A stretch of DNA of 64,000 bases from positions 79,710 to 143,709 of the forward strand of contig WEDG01001475.1 in assembly GCA_017591395.1 (NCBI GenBank), given 5' to 3'. Origin of the DNA: Schistocephalus solidus. Lineage: Eukaryota > Platyhelminthes > Cestoda > Diphyllobothriidea > Diphyllobothriidae. Below are positions 30,820 through 43,170 of this stretch, piece by piece; the first letter of the stretch is position 1; each line of letters opens with the position of its first letter. The notes beneath the pieces were generated by a model. It was not told where the DNA came from, did no database searches, and saw only the letters and a list, made by a program, of their open reading frames with translations. A program made the translations under genes and the position numbers.

Positions 30820-31690
30820 ATGCAAATGAAGCATTTGATTTTTTGCAGGATCCATTTCTCTCTATACGCTCCTTCATCGCAGGCGATGACAATCATAACC
30901 ATTTGGTATAGGATGGACTGATAACTTATAAATGAATTTATTTTTGATGAGGCCGACCTCATCTCTTTCAACCTCACTTCACTCTTTCCGCATCTGACGC
31001 GTTCAGAGGTTGTTCCGTGGTCAAGACGAAGGTAGATGGGTGTCGATACGGTGGCATGCAAAGACAAGGAACGCCTCTGCACGTGCCACGCACGTACTAA
31101 ATTTTGCCAGAGTTAAACGAAGGAGTATTTGGTTTCACAAAAGTGACGAGGCAATAACAGCGATATGGAGAAAAAGTCACTGCAGCCTGGCCCGCAGTCT
31201 GAAAAAGAACCCGATGGTCTCTTCAACTGCCCACCGGCGAAGTGACGACCATCCGTGAATTAACATAAGGTTTCCAGGAAAAATCGATTTCGTTCGTTCT
31301 TCGTGTTCTGTGCTCCTGTTGACTGTTCGGGTTGTTCTGCTGACTGATAGTGAGATGGGATGCAGGCACTTATGTGGAATGTTCATTTTTTTCAGATACT
31401 TCTTAGCCAGAAGTATCTGCGGTCTGAGAAGTACCTTCTTATATATGTCACTTTGACAAAAAGACTGCAAAGATCTTTTATCGTTGCGAAGACTTGCTCC
31501 GGAAGCACCTTTTGTAAGCTTCTGATTGTGAAAAGATTTTCATTAAAGTGAGTGACAGATATTCCTGCGTTCTGGAACCTGGCCATAATATTTTATGAAT
31601 TAATGCGAATGTTCGAATTTCAGGTCTTTCTAAAAATACTGGTCAAGTATCAGCACAATTTGTTTATTATTCTGTTATCGGAAACTCGTG
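30820..31690. other. No recognisable feature
   Basis: Possibly degenerate C-terminal or untranslated sequence of PLE-3, but I cannot show homology. The minus-strand frames at 31,177-31,470 and 31,392-31,586 have no known motif. Confidence 0.4.
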
Positions 31691-31699
31691 CAGAAGTCC

Positions 31700-32432
31700 A
31701 TAAGCGAAGGTAGTACCAACAGCACAAATAACTAAATTTATAGGTTATACTAGCCAGTTAACGATCAATGGCGCAAGTCTACAGGAGACTGCGCAGGCCA
31801 GCTCACTACATAGCCTGATTGATTTCCCATCCAAAGCCAAAGCTTTAATCAATTTTCGACCCATCTGGCTTCCCGTGTAAAGCATTATCTCAAGGGCTGC
31901 GAATTTAAACTCCTAGCCTGTTTCGTAGGAGTGCGCAACCGCTTGCGATAATTCGTTTCCACACCGCACAACCGGCTTATGTTCTTGTATGCCCCATCCG
32001 AGGCAGGTGTTCAGTCTGACCTGTGTAATTGCAAAGACAGTTAAGGCATGCGATGCGATACATTACCCCTGACTGCTCGTTAGGAATTATTCGATCTTTG
32101 ATTTTTATGACACTGCTGCTCACTGTAGTTTTAAGCTGGCATGCAATTCCACCACCTAGCTCCGCAGCACTGCACTCTGTCGCTTCTGAGACGCTCTTAA
32201 TGTATGACGGAGCTTGCCATATGCTAAGCGTTATTCTGTGTCTATCCCCTGTGGCCGAACGCGTAGGCAGTAGCTTAGAAACGCGTAGATATGGGGCCTC
32301 ACGTTCTTTTTCCTCCGGCCTGCTGCAATGAGTCAGAATCAATTTGAAGAACGCTCTGATAGCGCTGCGTTTGTGGGCTCCCGATGGTTGCTGTGAAAAC
32401 TGAGTTTTGTGGTGTTTTTCGCCGTCATGCAC
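31700..32432 (-). pseudogene. PLE-3 linker and GIY-YIG domain
   Basis: The frame 32,432-31,977 reads HCSRPEEKEREAPYLRVSKL, then WQAPSYIKSVSEATE, KIKDRIIPNEQSGVMYRIAC and LNCLCNYTGQTEHLPRM. YRIAC...NYTGQT is a GIY-YIG core. After a frameshift the domain continues (EHKPVVRCGNELSQAVAHSY, then FKFAALEIMLYTG) to about 31,740. Similar domains in this element class nick DNA. Confidence 0.75.
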
Positions 32433-32539
32433 ACCATCATCTCAATCTCACCCTTAGGGTTTCGCTAGACGAGGAAAGTATGGAAAGTTAGTTGAGGCTC
32501 TTTTTTTTCTTCCCTCGTGAATCTTATATCAGGTAACAT

Positions 32540-33350
32540 TCAGTTGAGAAACTTATGAAAACTTCGAGGCTTTTTTTTCCTAACGATAGCAAATGTTTCG
32601 TTACCAGAACGGTGCCAAAATACTGGTCCAGTCTCGTCTAGCTCATGCAGGACTAGTTCGGCCGGAGACCGGGGAAGCGAGTGAAGTTCACATGAGCTCC
32701 TTATAGGTTTCGATAGCAAAGGCGAAGTGCTTTTGACAAATTTGGTAGGACCTCGGGAAGTTTTCAAGTTTCAGCAGACTGTAAATCTCTTCGTGTATCG
32801 CTTTAAGTCTCCTGTGCAAGGCCTTGTGCAAGGCGGCAGAGACCATGATTTTGTTCGTGTGAATACTCAGACCCCAGAGATCTTCGAGGAACTGAGAGGC
32901 TGATCCAACTGAGGTAGTCGAATCGCCTAAGAAGAACTGAAGTTTTAAGTACATCCACTTTGCAACTTAGATGTACAGTTGCCTTTTAAGACAACGAATG
33001 ACCCTAATTGGATACGTGCTTTATCGATTTTTGGCAGATCATAGAATCTGACTATAACGGTGTTAGCTCCTTCCATCGGGCGTAATTGATTCTCCGTGCT
33101 CACATTTTGTGCCGGTATTCTCCGAGTAGCTTATACAGCTGATCTGTTACTGCTTGGACTTGTGAGTTCTGCGCTGGTCTGTAAAATTATCTGACATCGA
33201 GAAGGGCCTCAAATTTCATTGTAGTCTTCTCGGTTCATCATGACAGCCGTTCGTGCCTTATCAGTGTCCAGAATTTTAAGTTTGTCCTCCTCCTCATTTC
33301 TTTCATGGCTTTTGACTCATTCTGCGAAATTCATCGAGTTGGTCTGTGAG
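32540..33350 (-). pseudogene. PLE-3 reverse transcriptase relic
   Basis: NREDY (about 33,230) begins the fingers. GDSTTSVGSASQFLEDL and LHKALHRRLKAIHEEIYSLL lie at 32,760-32,930. Then the palm LPRSPAELVLHELDETGPVF, followed by WHRSGNETFAIVRKKK at about 32,590-32,650, where the family has a YVDDTF box. The catalytic Asp pair has become GNE, so the enzyme is dead. Confidence 0.65.
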
Positions 33351-34059
33351 CTATCACTAAGAAGGTAACACGTGGTCAGGCAGGGTGTTTTTTGTCATCC
33401 ATTGTTCCATTTTTCAAAATCATGGCTTGCAGGACTACAGTGGCGTAGACTGGGTCAGCAGCTGCGCGGTTGAAACAGGCGCTATGCCGTAGCACTTGTA
33501 TTTGCTGTTATGTTCTCTTTTTAGTCGACAGGTTGTGGACCAATTCTGAGCTTCCTGTATCTACTGGTTTAAACTTATTCAATTTCCACTCCCTCTTGCA
33601 TGCCTTAATCTCTCGGATTGTCTGTGATGTAACGAAGTGGAGATCTTCCGTGGTCAAATCACCAAAAATATGGACACACTCTTCTATTCTGCTCAATCTT
33701 AACCTTGTATTTCTAAAGACGCCGGTGAGAGTCGTTGAGCAGCCCTGTCGTCATCTACTCCATAAACTACCTCAAAACTTATTTACAAATAACCGTGTTA
33801 ACTGGGGTCTTTTACGTCAATCATGGCGTCAGCTCATCCTGCCTAAAATGGGGTTGTTCGTAGGTTGTTGGTCCTCTTGCAGAGAGTACGTTCGACCCCC
33901 AAGGAGAAGGTTTACGTGGTTTCTAAAGCAATCCTTTATTTAGCTTAACACACGATGAACGTTTTGGCTTACCAGTAGGCCTGTTTTATTTCCTTGCTTG
34001 TGCCTGCTTCGGTGGGCGCGTACAGGCCTTGTGCACGCGTGTGAGGCGCGTCCGCACGT

Positions 34060-34500
34060 CCAGGATAACAGACCAAACCCTGATTGTCCGTCTGAGTATA
34101 CCTTGACGTGCCCCCTAAACGGGCCGCGTTGTAAGTGCGCTGAGCCAACGCGGGGACCTAAATCAGGGTGCGGCAGGCGTAATTATTCTGGGATATGGCC
34201 GCATAACAAATGCCGAACAGGGGAGGGGGTGCGCGTGTCCATAATGGGCACGCGTAGGTGCAGGCTCATGCCGCATCCCGCTCAGCAACTCCGTGGGAGA
34301 TGCTTTATCTGCGCCCGACCCCACCTCCAGTCTCCTTGACTATGTCTTGACACCGGGCACAGGCGGGTAAGGGAAGAAAGAGTGCGGTAGATGCCGTGCA
34401 AGTCTACTATCAGTTAAAACTAATTTGCGCACAAGTCACCGGCCCTGTACAACCCTTTTTTGGAGCATACGGTGGACATCGACAGACTACGAAGCGGACC
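34060..34500 (+). repeat. Non-coding dispersed repeat S, long form, copy 3
   Basis: It runs from a GTCTGAGTATACC stretch through ATCAGGGTGCGGCAGGCGTA, GCAGGCTCATGCCGCATCCC, GATGCTTTATCTGCGCCCGA, TTGACACCGGGCACAGGCGG and AGTCACCGGCCCTGTAC. It matches 42,760-43,170 over its whole length in the same orientation, and the 3' half matches copies 1 and 2. Overlapping open frames are chance. Confidence 0.75.
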
Positions 34501-34849
34501 GCGCAACTTTTGCTTTATCGCGCGGATTTAACTCGTTTTCGCCTACGGGCTTTCTCCGTAACACCTCACACCGTTGAGAGTTTGACCACATACTTCTTTT
34601 TTCCTGGGGTCCACAATAAGTCTTTATTGTATTCTCCTCGAACTTCTCCAAATCGCTGGTGACAGAACTTTACGTTCCTCGCTGGGAGTTCGAATGCCCC
34701 ACAAAGTAGATCGAGCGTCAGCTTGGCATCCCAGACCGATCGAAGGCTAAGCTTGTTTGCGTGCATCTTAACTGTGCCCAATGAGGTTTCAAACTCGAAA
34801 ATTGGACCTTGGGCTTTTCAGATCACACCCTCTGTCTACTGGCCCTTAA

Positions 34850-35150
34850 AAGTTCTACAATTCCTTACGTACAATGCCTCTACCTCCTCAAAATAGCGTT
34901 TTTGGGGCTGTGATACTCGTACATATGATTTCAGATACTGGCGTTGCAGGTCGGGTTGTGCACCCAGAAAACGCTCTGCTGGTGTTTTACCATTCATATT
35001 GGCTCTGGACTAGAACGGTAGGCTAACAGAAATGTGTTCAGGTGTGCAACAGTAACTCCTTTATTCCACATCTTCATCGCCCCCAGTAAAGGTGTCTTCA
35101 AACCGTTCAGCTTGGCCAAATGATTGCTTACTGTCCGAGGCGTATCACGC
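34850..35150 (-). pseudogene. Ty3/Gypsy integrase C-terminal fragment
   Basis: Minus-strand text: GQAERFEDTFTGG (family NGQAERFVDTFKRA, about 35,115-35,075), then across a frameshift HLNTFLLAYRSSPEPI, and NGKTPAERFLGAQPDLQRQY with LKSYVRVSQPQ. This is the end of the integrase catalytic core of a Ty3/Gypsy-type polyprotein, which joins element cDNA to the chromosome. No RT, gag or LTR is visible nearby, so it is an isolated relic. Further minus-strand open sequence to 34,566 has no clear match. Confidence 0.7.
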
Positions 35151-35159
35151 CCGAACGTT

Positions 35160-37250
35160 TCACCGATGCATGCAGATTTTCGAGTTCCAAGTGTTTTTCG
35201 AGTAAGGAAGAAGACCGGTTAAGCGTAGAACAATTTTTTTTCTTATTCGTCGTTTTCGAACGCGTGCAGTAGAAGACGGATTACCGTTAGCCTGCCTGCT
35301 GGCTAACCAGCGTGTCCACAGGTGACGGGTATTGGGACGTCCTTCAGTGAAGGTTTGCTGCGAAATAAGCAGAATCTCGTGTCTGAAGAATAAGCAGTCA
35401 CGGACCAACATCGACAATGATAACAGGGTATGGAGGGCGGAGGACCGGCACACCAAAGGTCTTATGAAACTTCTTCAAGTCTACTGTGACATGGTGACAT
35501 GGAACCGCTTTTAAATATTTACTTACTCAAAGACTGATGGCACACAATTTCCATCAGTACGACGTGAAAGTCTAGTGCCCGCCTGCAGTCCGAATCTCCG
35601 ACTCAGTCAGTTGGGAAGTAAATATTGCGGGACTTAATCCCCACCCCGCCATGTACCACAGCAGCCAACTCGACTCCCCCAAAAGAGTGTGTGTTGATCC
35701 CTTTTCCGCAAGCGAACCGTACACAACTTGCATGTGAAACTATTAGTGCCCGGATGACTTACGATCCACTGCATTTTCACTATACGACAATATTCATCGT
35801 CTTTGTGTACGCCGAAAATAGATCCTCTGTGTGAAAATACAAGATTGCGTTTAAAGATCCCTCGTTGAGAAATGGAATCGCCGGACTTGATTATTAGGCA
35901 CATAAAAACAACACCTTATTGGTGGCTCTACGTTTGGTCCCCAATGCAACAAGGGTGAGACAATAATAAACTTATCTGATCAGAACTAACAATTTGTCAC
36001 CAACAAAATCCTGCAGGATCACAAGAATCCTTTGATGATCTAGTATTCAAGTAACGGTTCTATGGCTAGGCAAAGCAACTGAATGCTCGTTGACTTCTTG
36101 TTCTGTAGCTGCATCCGCGACATCAGAACAATCAACGGTATTCAAGCTGACAACACTCATGTGTCGGAAAATGTTCTCATTCGTATGCCCCGGAAAGTTC
36201 ACCTCTAATTCACATACAAATTGTCACGTGCGAGATGTCTTAATGTTTCAACACTATGATAATCCGTCATCGCCAAGGCCCCGAGCACAGGCTTCCGGTC
36301 TCGTTTGATGACCCAGACCAAAACAAAAGGCAGTCATCATTGGTCATTTTTGAAATTATCAGTCTATGTGACAGATGAGAAAACTAGCAGATTTATCCAG
36401 TGACGCTGCAGTGACTAGACCAGCGGAAGAATTTCGCAGTTGTCCGCTTAGACGAATAGAGCCAGGTCCTGTAACGGTTATTCGTTCCACCAGCTTGAGA
36501 AAACGACAACTAAAGAAAAAGATAGGGTTATTGAGAAGCTTTCAACTGATAAAATCCTTTTCTTTTGTTTTTCACCCTAGCTTTTTACCCCATTTTCTCG
36601 ATCGGCACTGATGGCAAAGTCAGCTTGGGATGACAACTAGAAGTGCTGGACTTAAACACTGCATTTCCATGGAACAGTCCTCAAACGTTGGCATCATCCT
36701 AAATCCCTCCCAAATTGTTGGCCACCTTTGCGGTAAGCCTTCTGCAGCAAGGAAGTCTGTTCTTGATATGAATACTGGCTTTATTTCTGACATAACGATT
36801 TTTTTATAGCACTGATGGGATCACTTCGAGCACATTCACAACTACGATGACAAACCAGTTAGACCATTGTTCTTTTATGATGTGGAGTTTAACCCATCCA
36901 GGCTATAACATGTCATGCGACTCCTTTCCCGCTCTGACGAAGAAGCTCTGACGCAGCGCAGAGCCCACACAACAACAGGACACCAAGAAAAGACGGTAAT
37001 CCAGCTGAAAGCTAGACGTCTTATATCGACACTTTGGCGCCTTTGCTCCTTGAGTTGATTAAACTAGGGTAGACATATACGATCATTACGAAACTATTTA
37101 CCATACTTACAGCTCTGGTAATAGCTCAAAGCCCAGAAACGCATGTTTCGTCAATCTTGTGTCGCTGCATGACGCATCTGCGAGGGGTTTGGCTGGTCAA
37201 TGGGTTCCCCAGCATTTCCCGAGTGTTTACTGCGAAATGAATTCCAGTTC
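35160..37250. other. No recognisable feature
   Basis: Several 60-100 codon frames on both strands without a recognisable domain. No shared repeat noticed. Confidence 0.4.
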
Positions 37251-37258
37251 CGTCCTAC

Positions 37259-37533
37259 CTTGTTTAACTTCCGAGGAAATGAGTGCGCAAGCTTGAAGTA
37301 AATCTTTTGAAACATTCCTGACAACTGGGGCTGTGGTATCCTTGTATTGTTCTTCTCAGGAGCCTGAAATATAGTACGAGATTCAACCAAGCCGGATTCT
37401 GACTTGGTTAAAGATGTGCGAATCAGATATTCACGCTCAGGCGTGTACTGGAATTTCCCCATGGCTGCCAGCAACCGACGATCGTCTACCTTTTTGACGC
37501 TGCCGTTGCGTCTGCCTCCGTCCATTTGAGTCC
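37259..37533 (-). CDS. Possible coding exon of an unknown gene
   Basis: A minus-strand frame (inside 37,151-37,525) has a balanced amino-acid composition: MGKFQYTPEREYLIRTSLTK, SESGLVESRTIF, QLSGMFQKIYFKLAHSFPRK. Just upstream is a splice-acceptor-like TATCTACCACAG (ends 37,534) and downstream, after LNK, a donor-like GTAGGA (37,258). It shows no retroelement motif. It could be an internal exon of a host gene, or chance. No flanking exon was identified. Confidence 0.25.
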
Positions 37534-38298
37534 CTGTGGTAGATATGGGAACTAGATAGTTTGCTGAAAAATAATTACCACAATTTATCCCTTCTATTGT
37601 TTACCAACTCCGCGAGTTTTGTTCCATAACGTTATATCCCAGCTGTTCGATACTATGTTTCTTTTTCGACAGAGTAGCACCATGTCACTCATTCAGTTTG
37701 CTTGGATTCTCGAAAGGGCCCTACATTTTGACGGTGTTGATTTTGCACCCGTACGCCAATTGACTGATGTCAGTTACTCTGAAGATATCGTTTTATAGCT
37801 TTAATCTTTGAGGATGTTGAGTCTCAAGAGTCACGGGCGAACGAAGTGGATAAAGCCATTGGTTTGTTCAAAAATGCTGAAAACAAAAACTTTCTCCAAT
37901 TACATCACTTATTATGAGAGAGCATGCCTATATATTAATAGCTCTCAAATTGAAGAATAAGATGTTTTCGAATATCTCAATGCGACGCTCCTATTGAATG
38001 GACAGGATGAGGACAGCATAGCCTTCCACCTCGATGTTGTTTGCAGAATTTTCACCATCCTTGGAAAGCGTCTATCGACCTGACCCAACATCAACATTGA
38101 CATGAATATCCGCGTCTACCGCGCCCCCACCCAGTTAGTTATCACCTAAAGTGCACCTGGAAGCTAAGCAAACAGCTGGAGATGATGGACCACAGTTGCC
38201 TAAGAAACATCCTTCAAAGGAAAAAATCCACGCTTGCTCACATAGCATTGCAATGATATCTCAGGTCATCCAAGAAAGACGATCGAGGTTATTTGGGC

Positions 38299-38351
38299 TC
38301 CTTCTTCTTCTTCTTCTTCTTCTTCTTCTTCTTCTTCTTTTTCTTCTTCTT

Positions 38352-38382
<31 letters not shown>

Positions 38383-38388
38383 TTCTTC
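38299..38388 (+). repeat. (CTT)n microsatellite
   Basis: About 28 CTT/TTC units with two interruptions (TTT near 38,340 and TAT near 38,381). The leucine-rich open frame across it (38,151-38,435) is an artefact of the repeat. Confidence 0.95.
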
Positions 38389-38389
38389 A

Positions 38390-40225
38390 TACGTCTCATG
38401 AGCTCAGTGTTCCTGCTCCCGAGCTGGGGTCGTAACCCACTTGGGAGGTTGACAAGGAGGTGACCCCAAAACTTGGTTTGAAACGGTCTGACGAAATATG
38501 GAAGTGGTTCTTGAACCTCCAGTATTAAGACTTCTTCACTGTAGATGAGAATAAATTGAACTGACCAGACCTGTTGCCGCAGATCCTCACGCGTGGGGAG
38601 GTTAAATATGTAACTAATTGAGTTTGGCTTGATCCGGACTGACCCCCGCTGTAATAATTACAATTAAATATACTCTACAGCGCACTTAAAGGCAGGCTCT
38701 GTTGGCCTCCTTGACTTTATGGGACTCTACGTCTAAAACTGGGGAAAGGGAAAATTAAAGCACCTGAAAAAGAAATATGAAAAGTATAGAGATAGACGAA
38801 CTATTTCAAGCGTTAGCAACACTGGAGGGCATATGCACACATTTAGGCATGAAATACAGTAGTGACTTTAAGCACACTTATGCCACAGGGAAAGTTGTAC
38901 GATATCTGTTCTGCAGGCATCATGGTGAATAGCAGAAGGTATGTGCGCCGAGATTGAGATAGGAATAAATTCGATAAACAAACGTTACTTGGGATGTAAA
39001 GTGGTATTGAAACAGCCATTATTTGATAACTTGTCACATCAAGATGATGGTTGGGTGGCAGCGTGGTGCATACTGCAATACTGATTCCGAAACCTTTTAA
39101 AGCTTGACATTATCCTCCGGCAAAGAATTCGAAGCTCCAACCACTCTGTTGGAGAAGGACAATTATGTGTTAAGCTTGGCGCGAGAGGTAGTTTGATCAG
39201 ATGACCTGACAGGTTCATTGTAATTGTGAACTCGCAGAAGTTTCCATGTATATGACAGCAGTCCTTCCACACGTAGCTTTCTGTGCCCCAAAGGAAAAAG
39301 GATTTGGCTTATTTACACGGGTAAAGATAGTTTGTTTAAGCCATCTATGTTTAATATTCATCACCAGCTACTATATTTGTTTTAGTAGGCATGGTTTCAT
39401 TCATTACTTCATAGATTCATCAGCGTCTGTTAACGGTTCCTCCTCTTAGATGGAGTAGCGTAAGGTACTGATCCCTGTACAGTTACATTTTAGTTGCCTG
39501 CCATCAAAACGTTCAAGAATTCGGAGGTTCTTAGCGGTCCACGGCTGCGCAAAGGTTCGAAAGTCTTTACCGAGACAATATTAATCGAAGCAAGCGAATG
39601 CCCACTTGACGTACAGAACTATATCGCGAAATCGGTTCCCTTTGATCAACACATGCCGGGTTTAAGTGAAGTCGCGATCCTCCCCCAAAACTTCTGAGTC
39701 TCCTATTCTTTCAGTGGTCGGCCATTTAGGCGTTAAACCACGTGGTTCAGCGATCTGGTGCCGCCGACTCTTAGAAAGTTACACTTGTTCACGTTAAGCG
39801 ACAAAAACAATCATTCGACCATTTCCCGAGTCGTTTTAGGTTTGTCTCTAAATGTTCTTTGACAAATTCCTTTCAGATGATACCATAAATCATGATATCA
39901 TTGGCTAAAATGGTGACACCACAATCGTTGACACGTATACTGCATGGATCGTACGGAACATCACTCCTGCAACCTCTGTTTACAGCTGGTAATCGGCATG
40001 CGCAGTTTGAGAGCAGCTAATTAGGAAGCCTGGAATTTGTATCGGTAGCTCACCATCCAAAGTAGATAAGCTGGCTTTGTAATTCATATTAGTTTGGAAC
40101 CGGCAACCTCCAACATTCTCTAATTAAACAGCTAAGAGAATTTTCCCTTTGCTAAGCAAAGTATTTTTAGTTTTTCACGAGAATGGTATCTTTACTGATT
40201 ATTAGAAAATTCATATTATTTTGCC
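38390..40225. other. No recognisable feature
   Basis: No convincing coding, RNA or shared-repeat signal on either strand. Confidence 0.4.
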
Positions 40226-41490
40226 AGTTTTGAATCTGTCTCTGGTTATGATATTCAAAATTCTCGCGTTTTTCAAAAAATGCCCTCTCTTACTTAGCTG
40301 CTTGTAAAACTAGTCACCATCAAATGACAGATTTTTGCATAAGCAATCAGCTTCTTAGCTCTTCCCAATATGGCTTTTTACCAGATCGTTCTTTTTTAAC
40401 ATGTCACGTGTCTTTTCTAAATCTAATAAATCCTCCTCGTAATGATCATCTAGCAGTGGCTATTATCTATTTTGCTTTATTTAAAGCCGTTAATAAGATG
40501 CCTCATAAGTGATTTATCATTAAATTGCAAGCTCTAGGACTTTGTTGATTCGTTACTGACTTCGTCACGTCATACGTATGTAATTTGAAAGAAAATGACT
40601 AAGTGGGGTCCTCATTTACATCTGAAACCCCTATCGTGGGGGCCATGCCAGGTCCTCTTTTGTTTTTGCTTTACATTAATGATAGTTCAGTGACAAATAA
40701 CCACTCCCAATCTTTTATTTATGCGAGCGATCTAAAATCTGTGTATCCTTCTCTAACTCTACGGTCTAACGATGTTCAAAACAAATCCATGCAGACTTGC
40801 ATGCTCTTTCCACGTGAAGCTCAACGGGGCAAATGCAAGTCTCACCTAATTAGTGTCATTACGTGTGTTTTGGGCCTGAAAGGTTATAACAGCCAGTTAT
40901 TTTTGAAAGAACCGCTATGACCGAATGTTACACCATTAACGAATAATGTTTAAGCTGCAAAAAATAAATCATCGCCTCACACTGATAGAATTGCGACCAA
41001 AGCTCCCCAGATGTGTGGGAGTATTTCTAATAATTTCTAACTTCCTGAAATTAAATTAAGATATACCCGAATGTTTGTTCTTCCAATACTAGAATATTTC
41101 TACCCATTCATTGGTTTAATTAACGAGGCTAGTCCAAGGACATTTGACAAGAAAACTACTAAATCCGACACGGCCAAATAAATCATATTCGAAAAGATGC
41201 CAGCCAACTAACCTAAAATATATATGGGTTCGGAGACTGGACCTGGCTTCTGTATCCTTTTCCGACTTAATCATTATTCAAATCTTTCCAGGATTTCAGC
41301 TCTTACCGCGTTAATCATCCATACAACTTACGTTATTCTTCACTGATTGTACCTTCTCCCGTATTCTTCATTATTAAATGCTCCCTCTTCTTCACTTACA
41401 CTTAAGATATTTTCTAGAATAAACTGCCACTCCATATTAAGTTATCAAATAGCCTTTCTGCTTTTAAGCGAAAACCACAGATTTATCTTA
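40226..41490 (+). pseudogene. CR1/Jockey-like RT fragment
   Basis: QMTDFCISNQLLSSSQYGFL (40,320), IIYFALFKAVNKMPHK (motif A; family IYFDLSKAFDKVPHK, so the catalytic Asp is Ala, 40,460-40,512), GAMPGPLLFLLYIND (motif B, 40,640), then IYASDLKSVYPSL (motif C; ADD has become ASD, 40,720). The C-terminus MFVLPILEYFYPFIGLINE is at 41,070-41,130. It is related to the minus-strand copies at 45.4-48.2 and 57.6-60.8 kb. Both catalytic boxes are mutated. Confidence 0.7.
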
Positions 41491-42760
41491 GCACTGATTT
41501 GATTAACCTTATATGTTACCCATCTTTTATGAGCAACTTCGTCCATGACCCTAGAGAAAGGACGATCGGAAATTTAGGAGACCGTCCATGCGTAGTATCC
41601 CACCATAATCACGATGTCTATATAACGCACTCCTCATTCAAATAATCGGAGTCATATTAATTTGTGGGGTTAAAACACTCCCGATTCGTTTACTGCTTAC
41701 CATCATCTGCATTCCATTCTGGCTTTTGAGTTGTCGAGGTCTCACGTCCACTGTCAGTTTTCACCGAGTTCTCATGCAAACAAGCACCCCTGCATACACT
41801 TTATTGACGTTTTAAAACTCATTTGCTGGAATGCCTTTACAGTTTCATCCTACGTCCAGAAGCAACCTATCCTACTTCTCCATATCCCTTCGCGAAGCAG
41901 GTATTTTTATCCTGCGCCTGAGGTTGAAAGTGGGAACTCCCTGAACCCTTCTCCACTCTCATATCAGGATTTTTTTCACTGCTTCGTTCTGAAATCACAA
42001 TTTTTTCCTAAAATTTTTAAACTATTGTTTAAAAAGGACAAATCGCCGGCGGATATGAACAACTCTGCTTACCATCCATAACGTGCTTTCTTAATTCTGC
42101 TGTAAATATGGCCGGTCACATAGAACAACAATGTGAGCATTGCATTATTTCACCTCAGTCCTAACTTTGTATTGATAATGCCCTCTGGATGCTTAAAATA
42201 AAAATTAATATATTTATATAGTGTTTCAATGCGTGTGATGTCAGCCTTCAGTTGGTTAAATTCACCGTACCAAAAAAGGGATCATCTCAGCAAGTACGGG
42301 CCTTTGGGTTTTATACAGCTATGTTGCCAAGGGTAAAAGTCAAAGTCTTTGAAAACCCCATTGATTACATGCTGCTGCGTTATATACAGATGGAAATTCC
42401 TTCCGAAAGAATCTCACCATTAACCTAGCGTGAACTAATTAAAGTAGCATTGTTTTTAAAGATGACCCTGCCATGGCAACGTGCCAGTGAGGCAGCACAA
42501 CCGAAACGTTCACCAGATGTCACGTTCAAGGCTTATAATGCGAAATGTTACCGATGCATTAGTCTTTAAAAGCCGATTCTCCACGAAAAGAAGTACCAAA
42601 AAGACTATAAGTGCTTTTTTTAGTCCTCATACCAGCCTTCGCGGGGCTAAGGGGAATTCTAAATTAGGTATATTAATTTGATTTCTCTTTTATTGGAGCC
42701 TGCCGTTTTTCCTTCCTTCATGATGCACGGTTGCATATTGGGTATGCGACTAAGTATTGA
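41491..42760. other. Mostly featureless; weak RT-like text at 41,731-42,081
   Basis: The 116-codon frame at 41,731-42,081 ends with FPKIFKLLFKKDKSPADMNN, which loosely recalls the IFKKGD...NYRPI start of a non-LTR RT. I cannot support it further. Confidence 0.25.
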
Positions 42761-43170
42761 GTATGTACTCCCTAAATGGACAGCGTGATAAATGCGTTGG
42801 ACCAACACGGTGGCCTAATCAGGGTGCGGCAAGTGTTATTTTTCCGGGATGAGGTCCCATAAAAAACGCTGAACATGGGGGCACGTTGGCCTAATATGGG
42901 CATGCGTATGAGCAGGCTCATGCCGAACACCGCTCTCCCACAACTTCGGGGATGCTTCATCTGCATTTCACCCCGCCTCCGGTCTTCTCAACTGGTTTGG
43001 CACCGAGCACAGGCGGGTAAGGGAAGACAGAGTGCGGTAAATGCAGTGAAAGTCTATTATCACTGAAAACTAATTTGCACACCAGTCACCGTCCCTGCAA
43101 CACCTTTCTGTAGACCATACGGTTGACATAATTGGACTATGAAGGTCGAACTGAGTGAGTAGTTGACTGA
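42760..43170 (+). repeat. Non-coding dispersed repeat S, long form, copy 4
   Basis: Full-length partner of 34,060-34,500 at roughly 75-80% by eye: TAATCAGGGTGCGGCAAGTG, GCATGCGTATGAGCAGGCTC, TTGGCACCGAGCACAGGCGG, CAGTCACCGTCCCTGCAAC. Both copies contain a palindromic-looking CCTAATATGGGCATGCGT area. Confidence 0.75.

Larger units (their letters stand above)
31700..33720 (-). mobile_element. Penelope-like element, degenerate (PLE-3)
   Basis: Minus strand, N-terminus to C-terminus. N-terminal region 33,696-33,250: EDLHFVTSQTIREIKACK, HNLSTKKRT, ADPVYATVVLQAMILKN, then ILDTDKARTAVMMNREDY. RT relic 32,960-32,540. Linker plus GIY-YIG 32,432-31,700. It is broken by many stops and frameshifts. It belongs to the same broad PLE group as PLE-2 (similar text around the RT centre and GIY-YIG), and differs from PLE-1. 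Confidence 0.75.

Noticed and set aside
35160..35456. 98-codon minus-strand frame as a continuation of the Gypsy polyprotein
   Set aside because: No integrase or RNase H motif could be read in it, so the integrase call stops at about 35,150.
38151..38435. Leucine-rich 94-codon frame resembling a membrane protein
   Set aside because: The hydrophobic run is the translation of a CTT microsatellite.
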